A stretch of 64,000 nucleotides of DNA from Psychrobacter urativorans (GCF_904846695.1 NZ_CAJHBR010000003.1:62001-126000); one strand, 5' to 3'; shown: positions 43,189 through 53,704, counted from the stretch's first letter. Made by a program: numbers and translations. Notes: generated from the letters alone by a model not told the origin.

Positions 43189-44898
43189 ATGAAACTTGCT
43201 TTATCTGCACTCCCTGCTGCTATAGCGCTGATTGTGCTAGCAGGAACGTCAAGTCAAACATCAGCTAGTAGCTCTTTCGGAGCGCTCCCTAGTATCAGTA
43301 CTAGTAGCTATGATAACGACGTACAAGACGGGGTAATGCCAGTGGCAACTACTCAAATTACTGACAGTGATTATGATAGCCATGCTGACAGACTACCGAG
43401 TGCTGCCAATAATACACGGCTTCTTAATAAGGCAGACGTTGCGCTGACTAGTACGCTGGCGACTTTAAGAGACCCTATCACTGATAAGTATATTGAAAAC
43501 AGCTATCCCTTGGAAGTTTCTAGCTTTTTAAGTCTAGAGCAAGCCCAAGCAGTTCTGCTGCAAGTCTCCCCAAAAATTGCTGCTAACGAGGCCGCTATTG
43601 CTGCCAGCAACTATCAAACGGATGCGCTCAGCACTATTGACAAACCTTTTGTTTTTGCGCAAGTTTCAGCCAGTGCTTATACTCTACAAGGAGATGTAGA
43701 CCTCTCCGATATTAAGAACGGCATCATTAATGGCGTCAATAATGCAGGGGGCAATATTGGTGAGATTATTCCCCCTATTCCCAATTTACCCCAACTGCCA
43801 AACTTCGGTGAACTGGTTGGCGATCGTCTACCAGACTCCTTTGAATTTAAACGCTCAGGAACACGTACAGGGGCAGGAGTTGGCGTAGCTTGGCCAGTCT
43901 ATACCGCTGGGCGCACAGAAGCGCTAGTAGGAATATCAGATGCCCGCACTCAAGAGGCGGTTGCTGATAGTATCTTAGATAAGAATCAGCTTTATAATAC
44001 TTTAATTGAGCGCTACTTTAAGGCGCAGCTAGCTATCATTGCCGCCTATTTACGTGAAGATGCTTACGGTACTTTGCAGCAGACTGATCATATGGCTCAG
44101 CGTTTGTTTGAAGAAGGCTTTATATCACGTGTGGAGCGTTTAGAGGCACAATCAGCACTTGCTGACGCTAAAAGCGAGGCTATCAATGCCAATAATGATG
44201 CCCGTTTGGCGATGATCGCTTTACAGCGTTTACTACGTACCAATTACCGCATTAAGCCGACTACTCCGCTATTCGTGTCTAGCAAACCACTGCCTGATGT
44301 CAGCTACTTTCAAGAGTTAGCCCTAACCAATCATCCAGGATTACAAAAAGTTGCGGCCAAACGCGCGCAGGCTCAGCAACTGCATGCCTTATCGGATACT
44401 GGATATAAGCCGACCGTGCTGCTGTATGGCTATGGTCAATTAGAAAGAGACCCAAGCTGGGTTGCTGGGATCTCAGCCAGCTGGAAGCTTTGGGGTGGGC
44501 TGGATAAAAACGCAACCTTAGCCTCTAGTAACGCGAAGATACGTCAAGCGGACTTATCAGAGATCGAAGTTGGTGATAATTTGTTATTACTGGTCGAAAA
44601 AAACTGGCACGATGTTAATAATGCGCAATCACGCTATCAAGCGCTACAGAGCAATGTTGATTTAGCGGCTGAAGTGTTGCGTTTACGGCGCTTGGGTCTA
44701 CAAGAAGGGGTTAATACTACTGTCGATGTGGTACAAGCCCAAACCAAGTCACTTAAAGCCCGTACTGAGCAGGCACAAGCAGCAAATGATTATGTACAAG
44801 GGTTAGCCGCATTAATGCAAAGCTGCGGTACTCCTCTGGCATTTAACGCTTATGTGAATGCTGCTGATATTCGCCTACCGGCTTTGTATAGCCAATAA
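43189..44898 (+). CDS. TolC-family outer membrane efflux protein
   Basis: 569 residues with a signal peptide (LALSALPAAIALIVLAGTSSQTSA). Two outer-membrane-efflux-protein repeats follow: a first with LSLEQAQAVLLQVSPKIAANE (about 108-128) and a second with ALTNHPGLQKVAAKRAQAQQ (about 378). The helical barrel end QEGVNTTVDVVQAQTKSLKAR (about 503) is typical. It forms the trimeric channel through the outer membrane for the HlyD-ABC-2 system encoded downstream. Confidence 0.9.
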   Translation: MKLALSALPAAIALIVLAGTSSQTSASSSFGALPSISTSSYDNDVQDGVMPVATTQITDSDYDSHADRLPSAANNTRLLNKADVALTSTLATLRDPITDKYIENSYPLEVSSFLSLEQAQAVLLQVSPKIAANEAAIAASNYQTDALSTIDKPFVFAQVSASAYTLQGDVDLSDIKNGIINGVNNAGGNIGEIIPPIPNLPQLPNFGELVGDRLPDSFEFKRSGTRTGAGVGVAWPVYTAGRTEALVGISDARTQEAVADSILDKNQLYNTLIERYFKAQLAIIAAYLREDAYGTLQQTDHMAQRLFEEGFISRVERLEAQSALADAKSEAINANNDARLAMIALQRLLRTNYRIKPTTPLFVSSKPLPDVSYFQELALTNHPGLQKVAAKRAQAQQLHALSDTGYKPTVLLYGYGQLERDPSWVAGISASWKLWGGLDKNATLASSNAKIRQADLSEIEVGDNLLLLVEKNWHDVNNAQSRYQALQSNVDLAAEVLRLRRLGLQEGVNTTVDVVQAQTKSLKARTEQAQAANDYVQGLAALMQSCGTPLAFNAYVNAADIRLPALYSQ

Positions 44899-45049
44899 TA
44901 TGGCCTGTAGCAAACTTATAGTCAGCACCTTATAATGCCCTACCAAAATTCTGTAACCTTGACCCTTATATCGATTATTAGAAGGCTAACAAAATGTGCT
45001 CTAAAAACTTTATCATCATCCCTGATAACTTTACCGCGTTGCCAATACT

Positions 45050-45916
45050 ATGACTATGAAACATCCCCAAATATCGAAATGGATGCAAATGCTTGTGCCA
45101 GCATGGCGCAATACTAGTAACTCTAACGTCTGGGCACATTGCGCCAGCGTAGGGTTTTTTGGCTTTTTGTCTATTTTTCCAGTAATGGCCGTATTTGTGC
45201 TGATTTATGGCCTAGCTTTTTCACCTGCCGAGATGCAGGAACAGATTTCATTTTTGCGACCTTTTATACCCACCACAGTATATGAAGTACTGGATGCGCG
45301 TTTGAGTCAGCTTATCTCTAATACTACTACTCGGCTTACCTTTAGCCTAGTGGTCTCAACCTCGTTAGCTCTTTATGCCGGCTCTCGTGGTATCAAGAAC
45401 TTAATCATTCTAATCAATCTTGCTTTTCATATTGGCGAAGAGCGCAACTTTCTGCAAAGTCTTATCAGAGCGATCGGTCTGACCTTTGCAGCGCTCATAG
45501 TATTTATTATAGCGCTGTCCTCTATCGCTGCGCTGCCACTAATAGCTGGTTATTTTCCTTTTGGACCAGTTGTGAAGACTATCGCGCTTTGGAGCAGATG
45601 GCCGATCTTGACTATTATCATATTCTTTAGCTTTTTGGGCCTTTATCGCTTTGCGCCAAATCGTGAAACCGTAAAGTTAAGCCAACTAGTGCCAGGCTCC
45701 CTGTTAGCGACTGTTCTTTGGATACTACTATCTGGCCTATTTTCAATCTATGTACAAAACTTTAATAATTATAGTGCCGAGTTTGGTGCGCTGTCAGCTG
45801 CGGTAGTAATAATGATGTGGTTATATTACTCAGCATTTATCGTGGCCCTTGGGGCTGTTTTTAACTTTGAGATTGCCGAAAACGCTAGACCCCATGCTTT
45901 TCGAGTCTATCCTTAG
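45050..45916 (+). CDS. YihY/BrkB-family inner membrane protein
   Basis: 288 residues with six predicted membrane segments. NVWAHCASVGFFGFLSIFPVMAVFVLIYG (about 25-53, two blocks) is the conserved YihY/BrkB entry motif, and GALSAAVVIMMWLYYSAFIVALGAVFN (about 247-273) is the conserved C-terminal segment. The family's transport function is undetermined. It lies 151 bases after the efflux gene and 192 before the HlyD-type gene, an unusual position within an efflux operon. Confidence 0.88.
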   Translation: MTMKHPQISKWMQMLVPAWRNTSNSNVWAHCASVGFFGFLSIFPVMAVFVLIYGLAFSPAEMQEQISFLRPFIPTTVYEVLDARLSQLISNTTTRLTFSLVVSTSLALYAGSRGIKNLIILINLAFHIGEERNFLQSLIRAIGLTFAALIVFIIALSSIAALPLIAGYFPFGPVVKTIALWSRWPILTIIIFFSFLGLYRFAPNRETVKLSQLVPGSLLATVLWILLSGLFSIYVQNFNNYSAEFGALSAAVVIMMWLYYSAFIVALGAVFNFEIAENARPHAFRVYP

Positions 45917-46108
45917 AGCCCCTGCTAGACGCTTGATTAGGCCATAAAAAGCTACTGTAAAAAGTCATGCTTACTGTCTAGGGATACTAGGCCGTTAAAA
46001 AAACTTAGCACTATTATTTATAGCGCAATCATTATCTATAAAGTACTTATTTAGCTTTTGTAATAACCCTTTTGTTATCCACTTTACTGCTCTAGGAAGT
46101 TCGCTATT

Positions 46109-47293
46109 ATGCCTGAATCTCATGATGAATCTGACCACTTAAATGACGCAGACATCGTTGATAACGAACCAACGGTTAGTACCTCTGATCCTAATAGTAC
46201 GGAGCAAACAGTGCCTGCCTATGACCGTAGTAAGGGACAGCCTAAAAAACCCTCGTTAGTCAAAAAAGCTATCTTGGCACTATTAGCTATAATAGTACTA
46301 GGCGTGATCGCATACGGACTGTTCAAGAGCAACCAAAGCAAAGAGCCAGAAGTGGTTACTCTACAAGGGCAAATGCAGATGCAGCAAACTTCTATTGCCG
46401 CAAAAGTACCCGGCCGCATTGCCCAAATATTAGTTACTGAAGGCGATACGGTGGAGGTAGATCAGCAACTCATCGAGATGGATTCGCCAGAGATTAATGC
46501 TAAGATTAATCAAGCGCAGGCTGGTAAGGAGTTAGCACAAAGCCAACTGGATAAAGCAGAAAATGGCGCACGCCCGCAAGAGATTGCGCAAGCTAAAGCG
46601 GCATGGCAAGCCAACAAAGCTGCCTCTGATTTGGCAGAAAACACTTATCAACGTATAAGTCGCCTGTATGAGGAGGGGCTAATGGCACGGCAAAAACGTG
46701 ATGAATCATTTGCCCAGTACCAAGCTACCCAAGCACAAACGGAAGCGGCCCGCTTGCAGTATGATATAGCGATGGAAGGGGCGCGCAGTGAAGATAAGTC
46801 TGCTGCTACAGCGCAAGTGGCGCAAGTGGATGCTAAGTTAGAAGAAGCCTTAGTCGCTAAGCAAGAAGCCAACTTAAAAAGTCCGATTGCTGGCATTGTA
46901 GATAGTGTGATTGTCAGTCCTGGTGAGGTTATAGGTCAAGGCGTCCCTTTATTAACCTTAGTCGATACTAATAAACAGTGGGTAGTGTTAAACGTTACTG
47001 AGACTTATCTTAATCAATTCGCTATTGGTCAGCAGTTCACTGGCACTATCCCTGCTCTGTCCTCTACCGAGCGCCCTTATACTAAGCAATTTACCGTCTA
47101 TGCAACCTCTACTCTATCTGACTTTGCTACGTGGCGACCAACCAATAATGACGATGGCTTTGATGTACGCACCTTTGAAGTCAAAGCACGACCAACAACC
47201 CCAGACTCGCGTATTCGCTCGGGTATGAGTGTTATCATTCGCATTACTCCGCAAGTGGCCAGTCCATCAACTAGTAAGCAGACCCCAGAGTAA
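46109..47293 (+). CDS. HlyD-family membrane fusion protein
   Basis: 394 residues: a polar N-terminus, one membrane anchor at about 52-70 (AILALLAIIVLGVIAYGLF), a split biotinyl-lipoyl-like domain (QTSIAAKVPGRIAQILVTEGDTV and LKSPIAGIVDSVIVSPGEVI) with a long alpha-hairpin between (about 130-250), and a beta-barrel domain. It bridges the inner-membrane ABC-2 proteins and the TolC-type channel. AGGAAG precedes the ATG and its stop directly abuts the next start. Confidence 0.93.
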   Translation: MPESHDESDHLNDADIVDNEPTVSTSDPNSTEQTVPAYDRSKGQPKKPSLVKKAILALLAIIVLGVIAYGLFKSNQSKEPEVVTLQGQMQMQQTSIAAKVPGRIAQILVTEGDTVEVDQQLIEMDSPEINAKINQAQAGKELAQSQLDKAENGARPQEIAQAKAAWQANKAASDLAENTYQRISRLYEEGLMARQKRDESFAQYQATQAQTEAARLQYDIAMEGARSEDKSAATAQVAQVDAKLEEALVAKQEANLKSPIAGIVDSVIVSPGEVIGQGVPLLTLVDTNKQWVVLNVTETYLNQFAIGQQFTGTIPALSSTERPYTKQFTVYATSTLSDFATWRPTNNDDGFDVRTFEVKARPTTPDSRIRSGMSVIIRITPQVASPSTSKQTPE

Positions 47294-48643
47294 ATGATGC
47301 GTTTGACTCAAGCTTTTGTGCGTAGTGCTGCTTATGAGCGGCGATTTTTAGCCAAGAACCCATGGGATTTGGCAATGGTGCTGTGGATTCCTTTGGCAAC
47401 TGTATTGCTGATTTGGTGGATATTTTCGCAAACTCAAATCAGTGACTTGCCTATTGGGGTGATTGACCAAGATCAAAGCCCTATGGCTAATACGCTAGTG
47501 CGCTACTTAGAAGCTAGTCCTGACATTACCATCGCTAACTTCTATAACTCGCCAGCTGCGGCCAAGGACGGGATTTTGCAGCGTGATGTCTATGCACTAG
47601 TTATTATTCCAGAGAACTTCTCGCGTAATATTTTATCTGGTAAGCTGTCACCTATCATCTTGCAAGTCAATGCTCAATACGGTACCCATTCGGGTATTAT
47701 CCAAAAAGGCGTACAGTCAGTAGCCGGTACTTTGTCCGCAGGCGTTGAGATTCAGCGCTTAATCAAACAAGGTATCTCTCCTACGCAAGCCGCTATCGCC
47801 TACTCACCTATTAATATCCAACGTACTAGCCTATTCAACGCGGCGACTAACTATCAGCAGTTTTTGGCCTCGACGGTTATTCCGGCGTTGTTGCATATTT
47901 TGGCTATGGTGATTGGTGCAACGACTATCGGTCGCGAGCTACGTGATAAGCAACTGGGCCGTTGGTATCGCTTTATAGAGGGTCGATCTTCTAAATTGAG
48001 CTTAGCTACAGATGATATTCTAAGCACTAAAAACTCAGCAAATGACCATTTAACAAGCAGTTCAGTGAGCAATAGCAATAACATAAAAGATCAGTCAGCC
48101 CGCACTAACCTAACGGCGCCAATAGCAGCTGTGACAAAATCAGTCAGTATCTCAGTATTGCTAGCAGGTTTAGCCGGTAAGTACTGTTGGCCAGCTCTGG
48201 CTTATAGTCTCTGGGCGCTCCTAGCAATTTGGTTAGCCACTCCGCAATATCCTACTGCGCCGAGCTCCTTACTAGCGACTTATATTGGCTTAGTATTATT
48301 AATGATGCTTTCGCTTTGGCTGGGGGCTATCTTTACTTTAGCCTCTTTCTCACTGCGTGCAGGCTTATCGGCTACTGGCTTTATTTCTGCCCCTTCCTAT
48401 GCTTTTGCTGGCGTTACTTTTCCTTATATTGCTATTAGTGATGGCGCTAAGCATTGGTCGGATATGCTACCTTTAACCTATTATCTCAAATTACATATAG
48501 CACAATTACAAATGCACGCCCCACTCGCCGTTTCTTTGTCTATCGTTTATGGATTAGCGCTAGCCACTATCATTGCCATGTTGCTGACTGCATTGCTGAG
48601 CAAACGTGCATTGGCAAATCCTCAACGCTGGGGAGCACGCTAA
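47294..48643 (+). CDS. ABC-2 type transporter permease, subunit 1
   Basis: 449 residues, YhhJ/YbhR-like ABC-2 permease: an N-terminal membrane segment (DLAMVLWIPLATVLLIWWIFSQ), a large periplasmic domain (LPIGVIDQDQSPMANTLVRYLEAS) and five membrane segments after about 190. An unusually long polar loop of about 60 residues rich in Ser/Asn sits between the first two C-terminal segments (about 225-285). It starts directly after the HlyD stop and shares one base with the next start (TAATG). No ATPase domain. Confidence 0.88.
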   Translation: MMRLTQAFVRSAAYERRFLAKNPWDLAMVLWIPLATVLLIWWIFSQTQISDLPIGVIDQDQSPMANTLVRYLEASPDITIANFYNSPAAAKDGILQRDVYALVIIPENFSRNILSGKLSPIILQVNAQYGTHSGIIQKGVQSVAGTLSAGVEIQRLIKQGISPTQAAIAYSPINIQRTSLFNAATNYQQFLASTVIPALLHILAMVIGATTIGRELRDKQLGRWYRFIEGRSSKLSLATDDILSTKNSANDHLTSSSVSNSNNIKDQSARTNLTAPIAAVTKSVSISVLLAGLAGKYCWPALAYSLWALLAIWLATPQYPTAPSSLLATYIGLVLLMMLSLWLGAIFTLASFSLRAGLSATGFISAPSYAFAGVTFPYIAISDGAKHWSDMLPLTYYLKLHIAQLQMHAPLAVSLSIVYGLALATIIAMLLTALLSKRALANPQRWGAR

Positions 48644-49869
48644 TGTCAGCCGCTAACAATACTAAAGATACTAAAGACACTAAAAATACGAAAAACGTTA
48701 ACCAGCCTAATAATCTGAATAAAGTCTCCTCGCCAACTACTTTTTGGGCGAGCTTTTTGCAAACCTTTAAAGATGTCTTTAAGGACAGCGGTGTGGTGCT
48801 GATGCTGCTTATCGCTCCTGTTATTTACGGTTTCTTTTATCCATGGCCCTACTCCAGTGAGGTAGTCAACCATGTGCCAGTCGGCATTATCGATAACGAT
48901 AACAGTCAGCTATCTCGTACTATCATACGCTATGCTAATGCCAGTCCGCAGTTAGATACTCAAGGCTTTATTAATGAGCAACAGGCTAAAGAGGCTATTT
49001 GGTCTAATGATATCGCTGGCTATATGATTATTCCAAGCGGTCTTGAGCGGCAAGTGTTGTCCGGTAAGGCCGCTAGTGTCAGCGTCTTAGGTAATGGCGG
49101 CTATTTTATTTTAAATAAGAACGTACAGTTAGGATTTTTAAAAGCGGTAAGTACTGTATCAGCTGGTATCGAAGTCAAAAAAAATGTCGCTCAAGGCGCT
49201 TATCTAGCAACAGCAGCCAGTAATACTCAAGCGGTGCCGCTACAGATTATCCCACTGTATAATCAAACCGAAGGCTATGGCGCTTATGTAGTGCCAGCAG
49301 TGGCTATATTGATCCTTCAGCAGACCTTACTGATGGCGACAGCTATGTTAATTGGTACTTGGTATGAGCAGCGTCGTCATGCTACTAGCGTGCGCGGCTG
49401 GCTGGGTCGTATTATGGCGCTGAGTATGCTCAGCTTCGTTGTAGGCTGCTTTTATTATGGCTGGGCGTTTGAGCTGCATCATTATCCGCGCGGCCAGAAT
49501 ATACTGGGTAGTTTGCTATTCTTGACGATTTTTTGCCCAACGGTCGCTACGCTTGGCTGCGTACTTGGCTTATGGTTTCGCCAGCGTGAACGTAGTTTGC
49601 AGATATTAGTCTTCAGCTCGCTACCCATATTCTTTGTTAGCGGCTATCCATGGCCTGCCAATCAGCTGCCTGAAGTATTACAGATCATCCGCTGGCTAGT
49701 ACCCACTACTCCTGGGGTAAACATGTCAGTACAAATGAATCAAATGGGGGCTAGCGTTGCCCAAGTGGCTACTGGCTTTTATGCACTGGCAGGATTGTGG
49801 AGTTTTTATTTTATCCTTTTACTTATCTTTCGCTGGCGTACTCAGCCTAGCAGTGAAATGCGTAAATAA
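48643..49869 (+). CDS. ABC-2 type transporter permease, subunit 2
   Basis: The frame is open from 48454, but the ATG at 48643 is chosen because it overlaps the preceding stop (TAATG) and the upstream residues do not look like protein. 408 residues: a Thr/Lys/Asn-rich cytoplasmic tail, a membrane segment (VVLMLLIAPVIYGFFYPWPY), a periplasmic domain (VPVGIIDNDNSQLSRTIIRYANAS) homologous to that of subunit 1, and five C-terminal membrane segments with SLPIFFVSGYPWP. The two permeases are paralogues and probably form a heterodimer. Confidence 0.88.
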   Translation: MSAANNTKDTKDTKNTKNVNQPNNLNKVSSPTTFWASFLQTFKDVFKDSGVVLMLLIAPVIYGFFYPWPYSSEVVNHVPVGIIDNDNSQLSRTIIRYANASPQLDTQGFINEQQAKEAIWSNDIAGYMIIPSGLERQVLSGKAASVSVLGNGGYFILNKNVQLGFLKAVSTVSAGIEVKKNVAQGAYLATAASNTQAVPLQIIPLYNQTEGYGAYVVPAVAILILQQTLLMATAMLIGTWYEQRRHATSVRGWLGRIMALSMLSFVVGCFYYGWAFELHHYPRGQNILGSLLFLTIFCPTVATLGCVLGLWFRQRERSLQILVFSSLPIFFVSGYPWPANQLPEVLQIIRWLVPTTPGVNMSVQMNQMGASVAQVATGFYALAGLWSFYFILLLIFRWRTQPSSEMRK

Positions 49870-49983
49870 TCTTAATAGCCGTAGGTTAGCACTTACGCTA
49901 CTTATCGAATAAATTTGTATTTTGCATAAAGCCTGTCTTTTTGCATGACGGAATCCACCCTATAAAGACCCTAACCGCTAAGC

Positions 49984-50020
49984 AAAAAAAGCGCCTGTAA
50001 AATATACAGACGCTTTTTTA
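49984..50020. terminator. Bidirectional terminator
   Basis: GCGCCTGTA/TACAGACGC with one mismatch and a 5-base loop, flanked by A7 and T7, between the convergent permease and sthA genes. Confidence 0.85.
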
Positions 50021-50046
50021 TTGCTATCAAATTGGCTTTTTAAGGG

Positions 50047-51714
50047 TTAAAACACGCGGTTAAGACCATTCAATGCTGCTACCCGATAAGCTTCTGCCAT
50101 CGTTGGATAGTTAAAGGTAGTATTGACAAAATACTCAAGCGTAGCATTACACTTCATCACCGCTTGACCAATATGAATAATCTCTGAGGCATGGTTACCA
50201 TAGCAATGAATACCTAATAGCTCTAGCGTCTCACGGTGGAATAAGATTTTCAGTACTCCAGTACGCTCACCAATGATTTGAGCACGTGCCAAGTCTTTAA
50301 AGAATGCCTGTCCTACTTCGTAAGGAATCTTATCATCAGTAAGTTCTTGCTCAGTTTTACCGATACTCGATATCTCAGGAATAGTATAAATACCCGTTGG
50401 TACACTAGAGACTGGCTCTGCATCACTATCACCGACCATAAATGCAGCTGCACAACGACCTTGATCATAAGCCGCTGAGGCTAGAGATGGCCATCCAATG
50501 ACATCACCAGCAGCATAGATATTATCTACATCAGTACAATAAGTATCATCGACTTTTAATTGTCCACGGCTATTGGGTTTAAGACCAAGCGCTTCTACAT
50601 TCAACCCTTCAGTATTTCCTGAACGCCCATTACACCAAAGAATAGCATCGGACTTAATTTTTTTACCGCTCTTTAGGTGCAGAATAACATAATCATCATG
50701 AGTTTCTAGATGATCGATCTCTTCATTGTTACGAATGACTACCCCAAATTGTCTAAAGTCATGGGCAAGCGCATCGCTGATCTCACTATCCAAATAGCTA
50801 AGCAGTTGGTCGGTGTTATTGATCAAGTCCACTTTGCAGCCAAGACCAGTAAAAATAGAAGCATACTCACAGCCAATAACGCCTGCACCATAGATTATGA
50901 TTTTTCTGATCACATAATCCATTTGTAGTATTTTATCTGAGTCAAACACCCGTGGATGATTAAAATCTAATAGGTCAGGACGATAAGGACGGCTACCGAC
51001 AGTAATAATAGCTTTGTTAAAAGTGATGGTCTCAAAGACGCTTTCTTCGGTCTCAACTTTTACGGTATGCGCATCAACGAAGCTGGCCCAGCCATGAATA
51101 ACTTCTACTTGATTACGCTCATAAAAGCGGGTGTGAGTAGTGACTTGGCGACGAATGACCTGACGAGCATTAGCTAGTACTTTATTTAGGGGGACTCGGT
51201 GGTAATCCAAAGTTTTAGTGAACATCGGATCACGACGAAAGTTAATCAGGTTAAACACCGATTGGCGTAGTGACTTACTTGGTATAGTACCGACATGAGT
51301 ACAGTTACCGCCAACTTGATCACGGGGATCAATGACAGCGACTTTTTTCCCCGATTTAGTAAGCTTCATAGCGGCCGCTTCACCTGCAGGACCTGCTCCT
51401 AATATTAGGACGTCGTAAGTATACTCGTGCTTATCTTTTTTTAAGCGCTCAGAATCTTTACCAAAGCCTGATTTAACATAGACTCGTGTGTCATCTAGCG
51501 GACTGACTAGATCAGGATGATGCATGATGTCATCAGTGACTTGCTCATGAGTTTGTTCGATTTTTTCTTGTTTATCCATGCCCTTGGTTTTTTCCGGCAT
51601 AGTAATCGGCGCACTGCCGTTGTTGTTATTAGAAACTTCGGTTTGCGTATCTTTGCCAGTATTATTAGTGGCACCATCTTTGCGTTTGCTTACCATTTGG
51701 TCCTCTTTATTCAT
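50047..51714 (-). CDS. sthA: Soluble pyridine nucleotide transhydrogenase
   Basis: SthA is a flavoprotein that moves hydride between NADPH and NAD+. The FAD motif [13 protein letters not shown] lies near 106, and [16 protein letters not shown] has only the first cysteine of the disulphide of related reductases, which identifies SthA. A NAD(P) motif [13 protein letters not shown] and the FAD-binding [15 protein letters not shown] follow. It has 555 residues against about 465 in E. coli. The first 95 are polar, Lys/Asn/Glu-rich and probably disordered. A later start cannot be excluded, though a purine-rich AAAGAGGACC region lies upstream of internal starts too. Confidence 0.93.
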   Translation of the reverse strand: MNKEDQMVSKRKDGATNNTGKDTQTEVSNNNNGSAPITMPEKTKGMDKQEKIEQTHEQVTDDIMHHPDLVSPLDDTRVYVKSGFGKDSERLKKDKHEYTYDVLILGAGPAGEAAAMKLTKSGKKVAVIDPRDQVGGNCTHVGTIPSKSLRQSVFNLINFRRDPMFTKTLDYHRVPLNKVLANARQVIRRQVTTHTRFYERNQVEVIHGWASFVDAHTVKVETEESVFETITFNKAIITVGSRPYRPDLLDFNHPRVFDSDKILQMDYVIRKIIIYGAGVIGCEYASIFTGLGCKVDLINNTDQLLSYLDSEISDALAHDFRQFGVVIRNNEEIDHLETHDDYVILHLKSGKKIKSDAILWCNGRSGNTEGLNVEALGLKPNSRGQLKVDDTYCTDVDNIYAAGDVIGWPSLASAAYDQGRCAAAFMVGDSDAEPVSSVPTGIYTIPEISSIGKTEQELTDDKIPYEVGQAFFKDLARAQIIGERTGVLKILFHRETLELLGIHCYGNHASEIIHIGQAVMKCNATLEYFVNTTFNYPTMAEAYRVAALNGLNRVF

Positions 51715-52139
51715 TCGTTCATTTAAGTAGCAGCTACACTGCTATATCTACGCTTTAATTTTTAAAATAAAGTATGAGCTATAAGATTGCTAATAGCGAT
51801 TTGATAGTGATGGTGTGTCATTGAGCTGTATTATCAGCTCAGCTTACTCTTTTATCTATTAAGCCTCATTTTCATGAGTTAAAACCTTGCTTAAAAATTT
51901 TTGGGTAAGCTATATTTAAGAGCTGAGAGCGGTATTGAAAAGCCGTATTTAACAGCTGTAGCTCAAAACTATAGCTAAGAGCCATAGTTAAAAACTAGGT
52001 TTGAAAACTAGATTTGAAAACCAGACTTGAAAACCAGGTTTGAAAATCAAGTTTGAAAGCTAGGTTTGAAAATCAAGTTTGAAAGCTAGGTTTGAAGAAC
52101 CTAACTTACTGTAATTTAGTATTGAGCAAGTATTCTAAC
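51715..52139. other. Intergenic region sthA / ppsR with tandem repeats
   Basis: 425 bases between two leftward genes. It holds the sthA promoter and, at the ppsR start-proximal end, the 13-bp repeat array described separately; no gene is seen. Confidence 0.55.
51991..52094 (+). repeat. 13-bp tandem repeat, 8 copies
   Basis: Eight head-to-tail 13-base units resembling AAAACTAGGTTTG begin at 51991 and repeat through 52094. Units 5-6 and 7-8 form an alternating AAAATCAAGTTTG / AAAGCTAGGTTTG pattern, so the last 52 bases are also two copies of a 26-base unit. It lies 46 bases past the ppsR stop. Confidence 0.9.
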
Positions 52140-53036
52140 TTACCCAATTCGGCGTTTAAGACCCGTCATTTGCAAGATTCGAGTAGCAATCTCTTCTACC
52201 GACATCTCTGAGACATCAAGGCTTGGAATGCCTTGCGATATGTATATGCCTTGGATGGCACGCTGCTCTTGCTGAACCTGCTGATAGCTAGAATAGCGAC
52301 TACCGGCACGGCGCTCTTGACGGATTTTTACTAGACGGTCGGTATTGATAATAAGACCAAACAGCTTATCCTTATGCTCTCGTAAAGATTTTGGTAGCTG
52401 ATTGTCGTATAGATCATCTTCGGTCAGTGGATAGTTGGCTGCACGAATACCAAACTGTAATGCTAAATATAAAGAAGTGGGCGTTTTACCTGAACGCGAG
52501 ACGCCAATAAGAATAATATCAGCCATACTATAATGACGCGTACGCGCCCCATCATCATTGTCTAAAGCAAAGTGTACCGCATCAATACGGTCTTTATAGT
52601 TTTCAGAATCGACATTATCATGAGCGTTACCTGTATGACCATCAGGCTCGACGGCAATCTCTTCAGCAATACGACCAATCAAGCCTTCATACATATCCAA
52701 ATTACAGCCCTGCGCCGAATTGACCTTTTCACGAATCTCAGGATTGACAATAGTATCGAATACTAATGGTAATAGACCATCACGCTGATAGGCAATATTG
52801 ATCTGCTGTACCGCATCCTCAGCACGCTCTAAGCTATCGACATAAGGCAATACTCGAGTCTCAAAAGGCACCGAAGCGAACTGACTTAAAATAGAACGTC
52901 CAAGCGTCTCAGCAGTGATAGCAGTACCATCAGAGATAAAAAACGCACTCCTCACGGCTTGTGAGTTATCCAACCTCAAAGCATGTCGATTTTGGATAGT
53001 AGGCATGTCCTGTTCAGATGGACTATTAGAATACAT
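52140..53036 (-). CDS. ppsR: Phosphoenolpyruvate synthase regulatory protein (kinase/pyrophosphorylase)
   Basis: 298 residues of the DUF299 family. The P-loop IGVSRSGKTPTSLYLAL lies near 177, with the N-terminal AFFISDGTAITAETLG and the conserved YPLTEDDL. It both phosphorylates (ADP-dependent) and dephosphorylates PpsA, controlling gluconeogenic flux. A Gly/Asp/His-rich insert at about 132-160 is not usual in the family. It is divergent from ppsA, which is the expected pairing. Start chosen at 53036 with AGGTCC upstream; an ATG 10 codons in is possible. Confidence 0.95.
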   Translation of the reverse strand: MYSNSPSEQDMPTIQNRHALRLDNSQAVRSAFFISDGTAITAETLGRSILSQFASVPFETRVLPYVDSLERAEDAVQQINIAYQRDGLLPLVFDTIVNPEIREKVNSAQGCNLDMYEGLIGRIAEEIAVEPDGHTGNAHDNVDSENYKDRIDAVHFALDNDDGARTRHYSMADIILIGVSRSGKTPTSLYLALQFGIRAANYPLTEDDLYDNQLPKSLREHKDKLFGLIINTDRLVKIRQERRAGSRYSSYQQVQQEQRAIQGIYISQGIPSLDVSEMSVEEIATRILQMTGLKRRIG

Positions 53037-53704
53037 AACTAAAGGACCTCAATAATTGACTTTATTTAACCAACCAAAAATTAACTTGCCACTAATGGAC
53101 AATTACTAATGGATAATCACTGAGCCATTGCTGAATTATTGTTCGACGCAGCTGTCGACGCACGCTTGATATTTTATGCTCTACATTATACCCATAATAG
53201 CGACTCAATAGGAATCAAAGTTGCTATAACTGGCAAAACACTAGGCTGAATTGAGCGCATTTCTGATACGATCTTATACTATCTAGGTATAGCTATTCTA
53301 GCTAAGCATCGATATTCTAAGCATCAATATTATAGATATCGGCATTATTTTAGACTTGCCTGTAGTTTGAAACACTGATTTACTCCTTTAGCCCTGTTTA
53401 CTGGTAAAAGCTCAATACTCTTGTAGCAACCCTAACAAAATATTGTTAATAAATCGATCATCGTGCTAATCTTTTTAGCTAGCCTATAAGCATTTATTAC
53501 TAAGCCGCCAGTGTCAACTAATACTCATCGTTATAAGATAACTTTAAAGAAAAACAAATCACTGAAGCATAATTCACTTAAAAAACATAAAAATTTTAAC
53601 ATTTTGAGGAGTTTTTTGCTTTCACCCCTCGAAATTAGCAAAATATAGCGGTATAATCACCCCTTTATAATCCTTACTAAATAACCTTATTTTCTGGAGT
53701 TATC
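53037..53704. other. Divergent promoter region ppsR / ppsA
   Basis: 668 AT-rich bases without a supported gene. A consensus TATAAT lies at 53652-53657, 48 bases before the ppsA ATG, and a 15-base tandem duplication (CTAAGCATCGATATT and a near copy) is at 53302-53331. Confidence 0.55.
53652..53657 (+). promoter_or_regulatory. Probable -10 box of ppsA
   Basis: TATAAT 48 bases before the ppsA ATG. No good -35 is found at the standard spacing, which is compatible with activator-dependent transcription. Confidence 0.4.

Noticed and set aside
43086..43268. Short frame upstream of and overlapping the TolC-like gene
   Set aside because: It overlaps the signal peptide of a well supported gene in another frame and shows no protein-like features.
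48454..48642. N-terminal extension of the second ABC-2 permease
   Set aside because: It overlaps the end of the first permease in another frame; the TAATG start at 48643 fits the operon and the family length.
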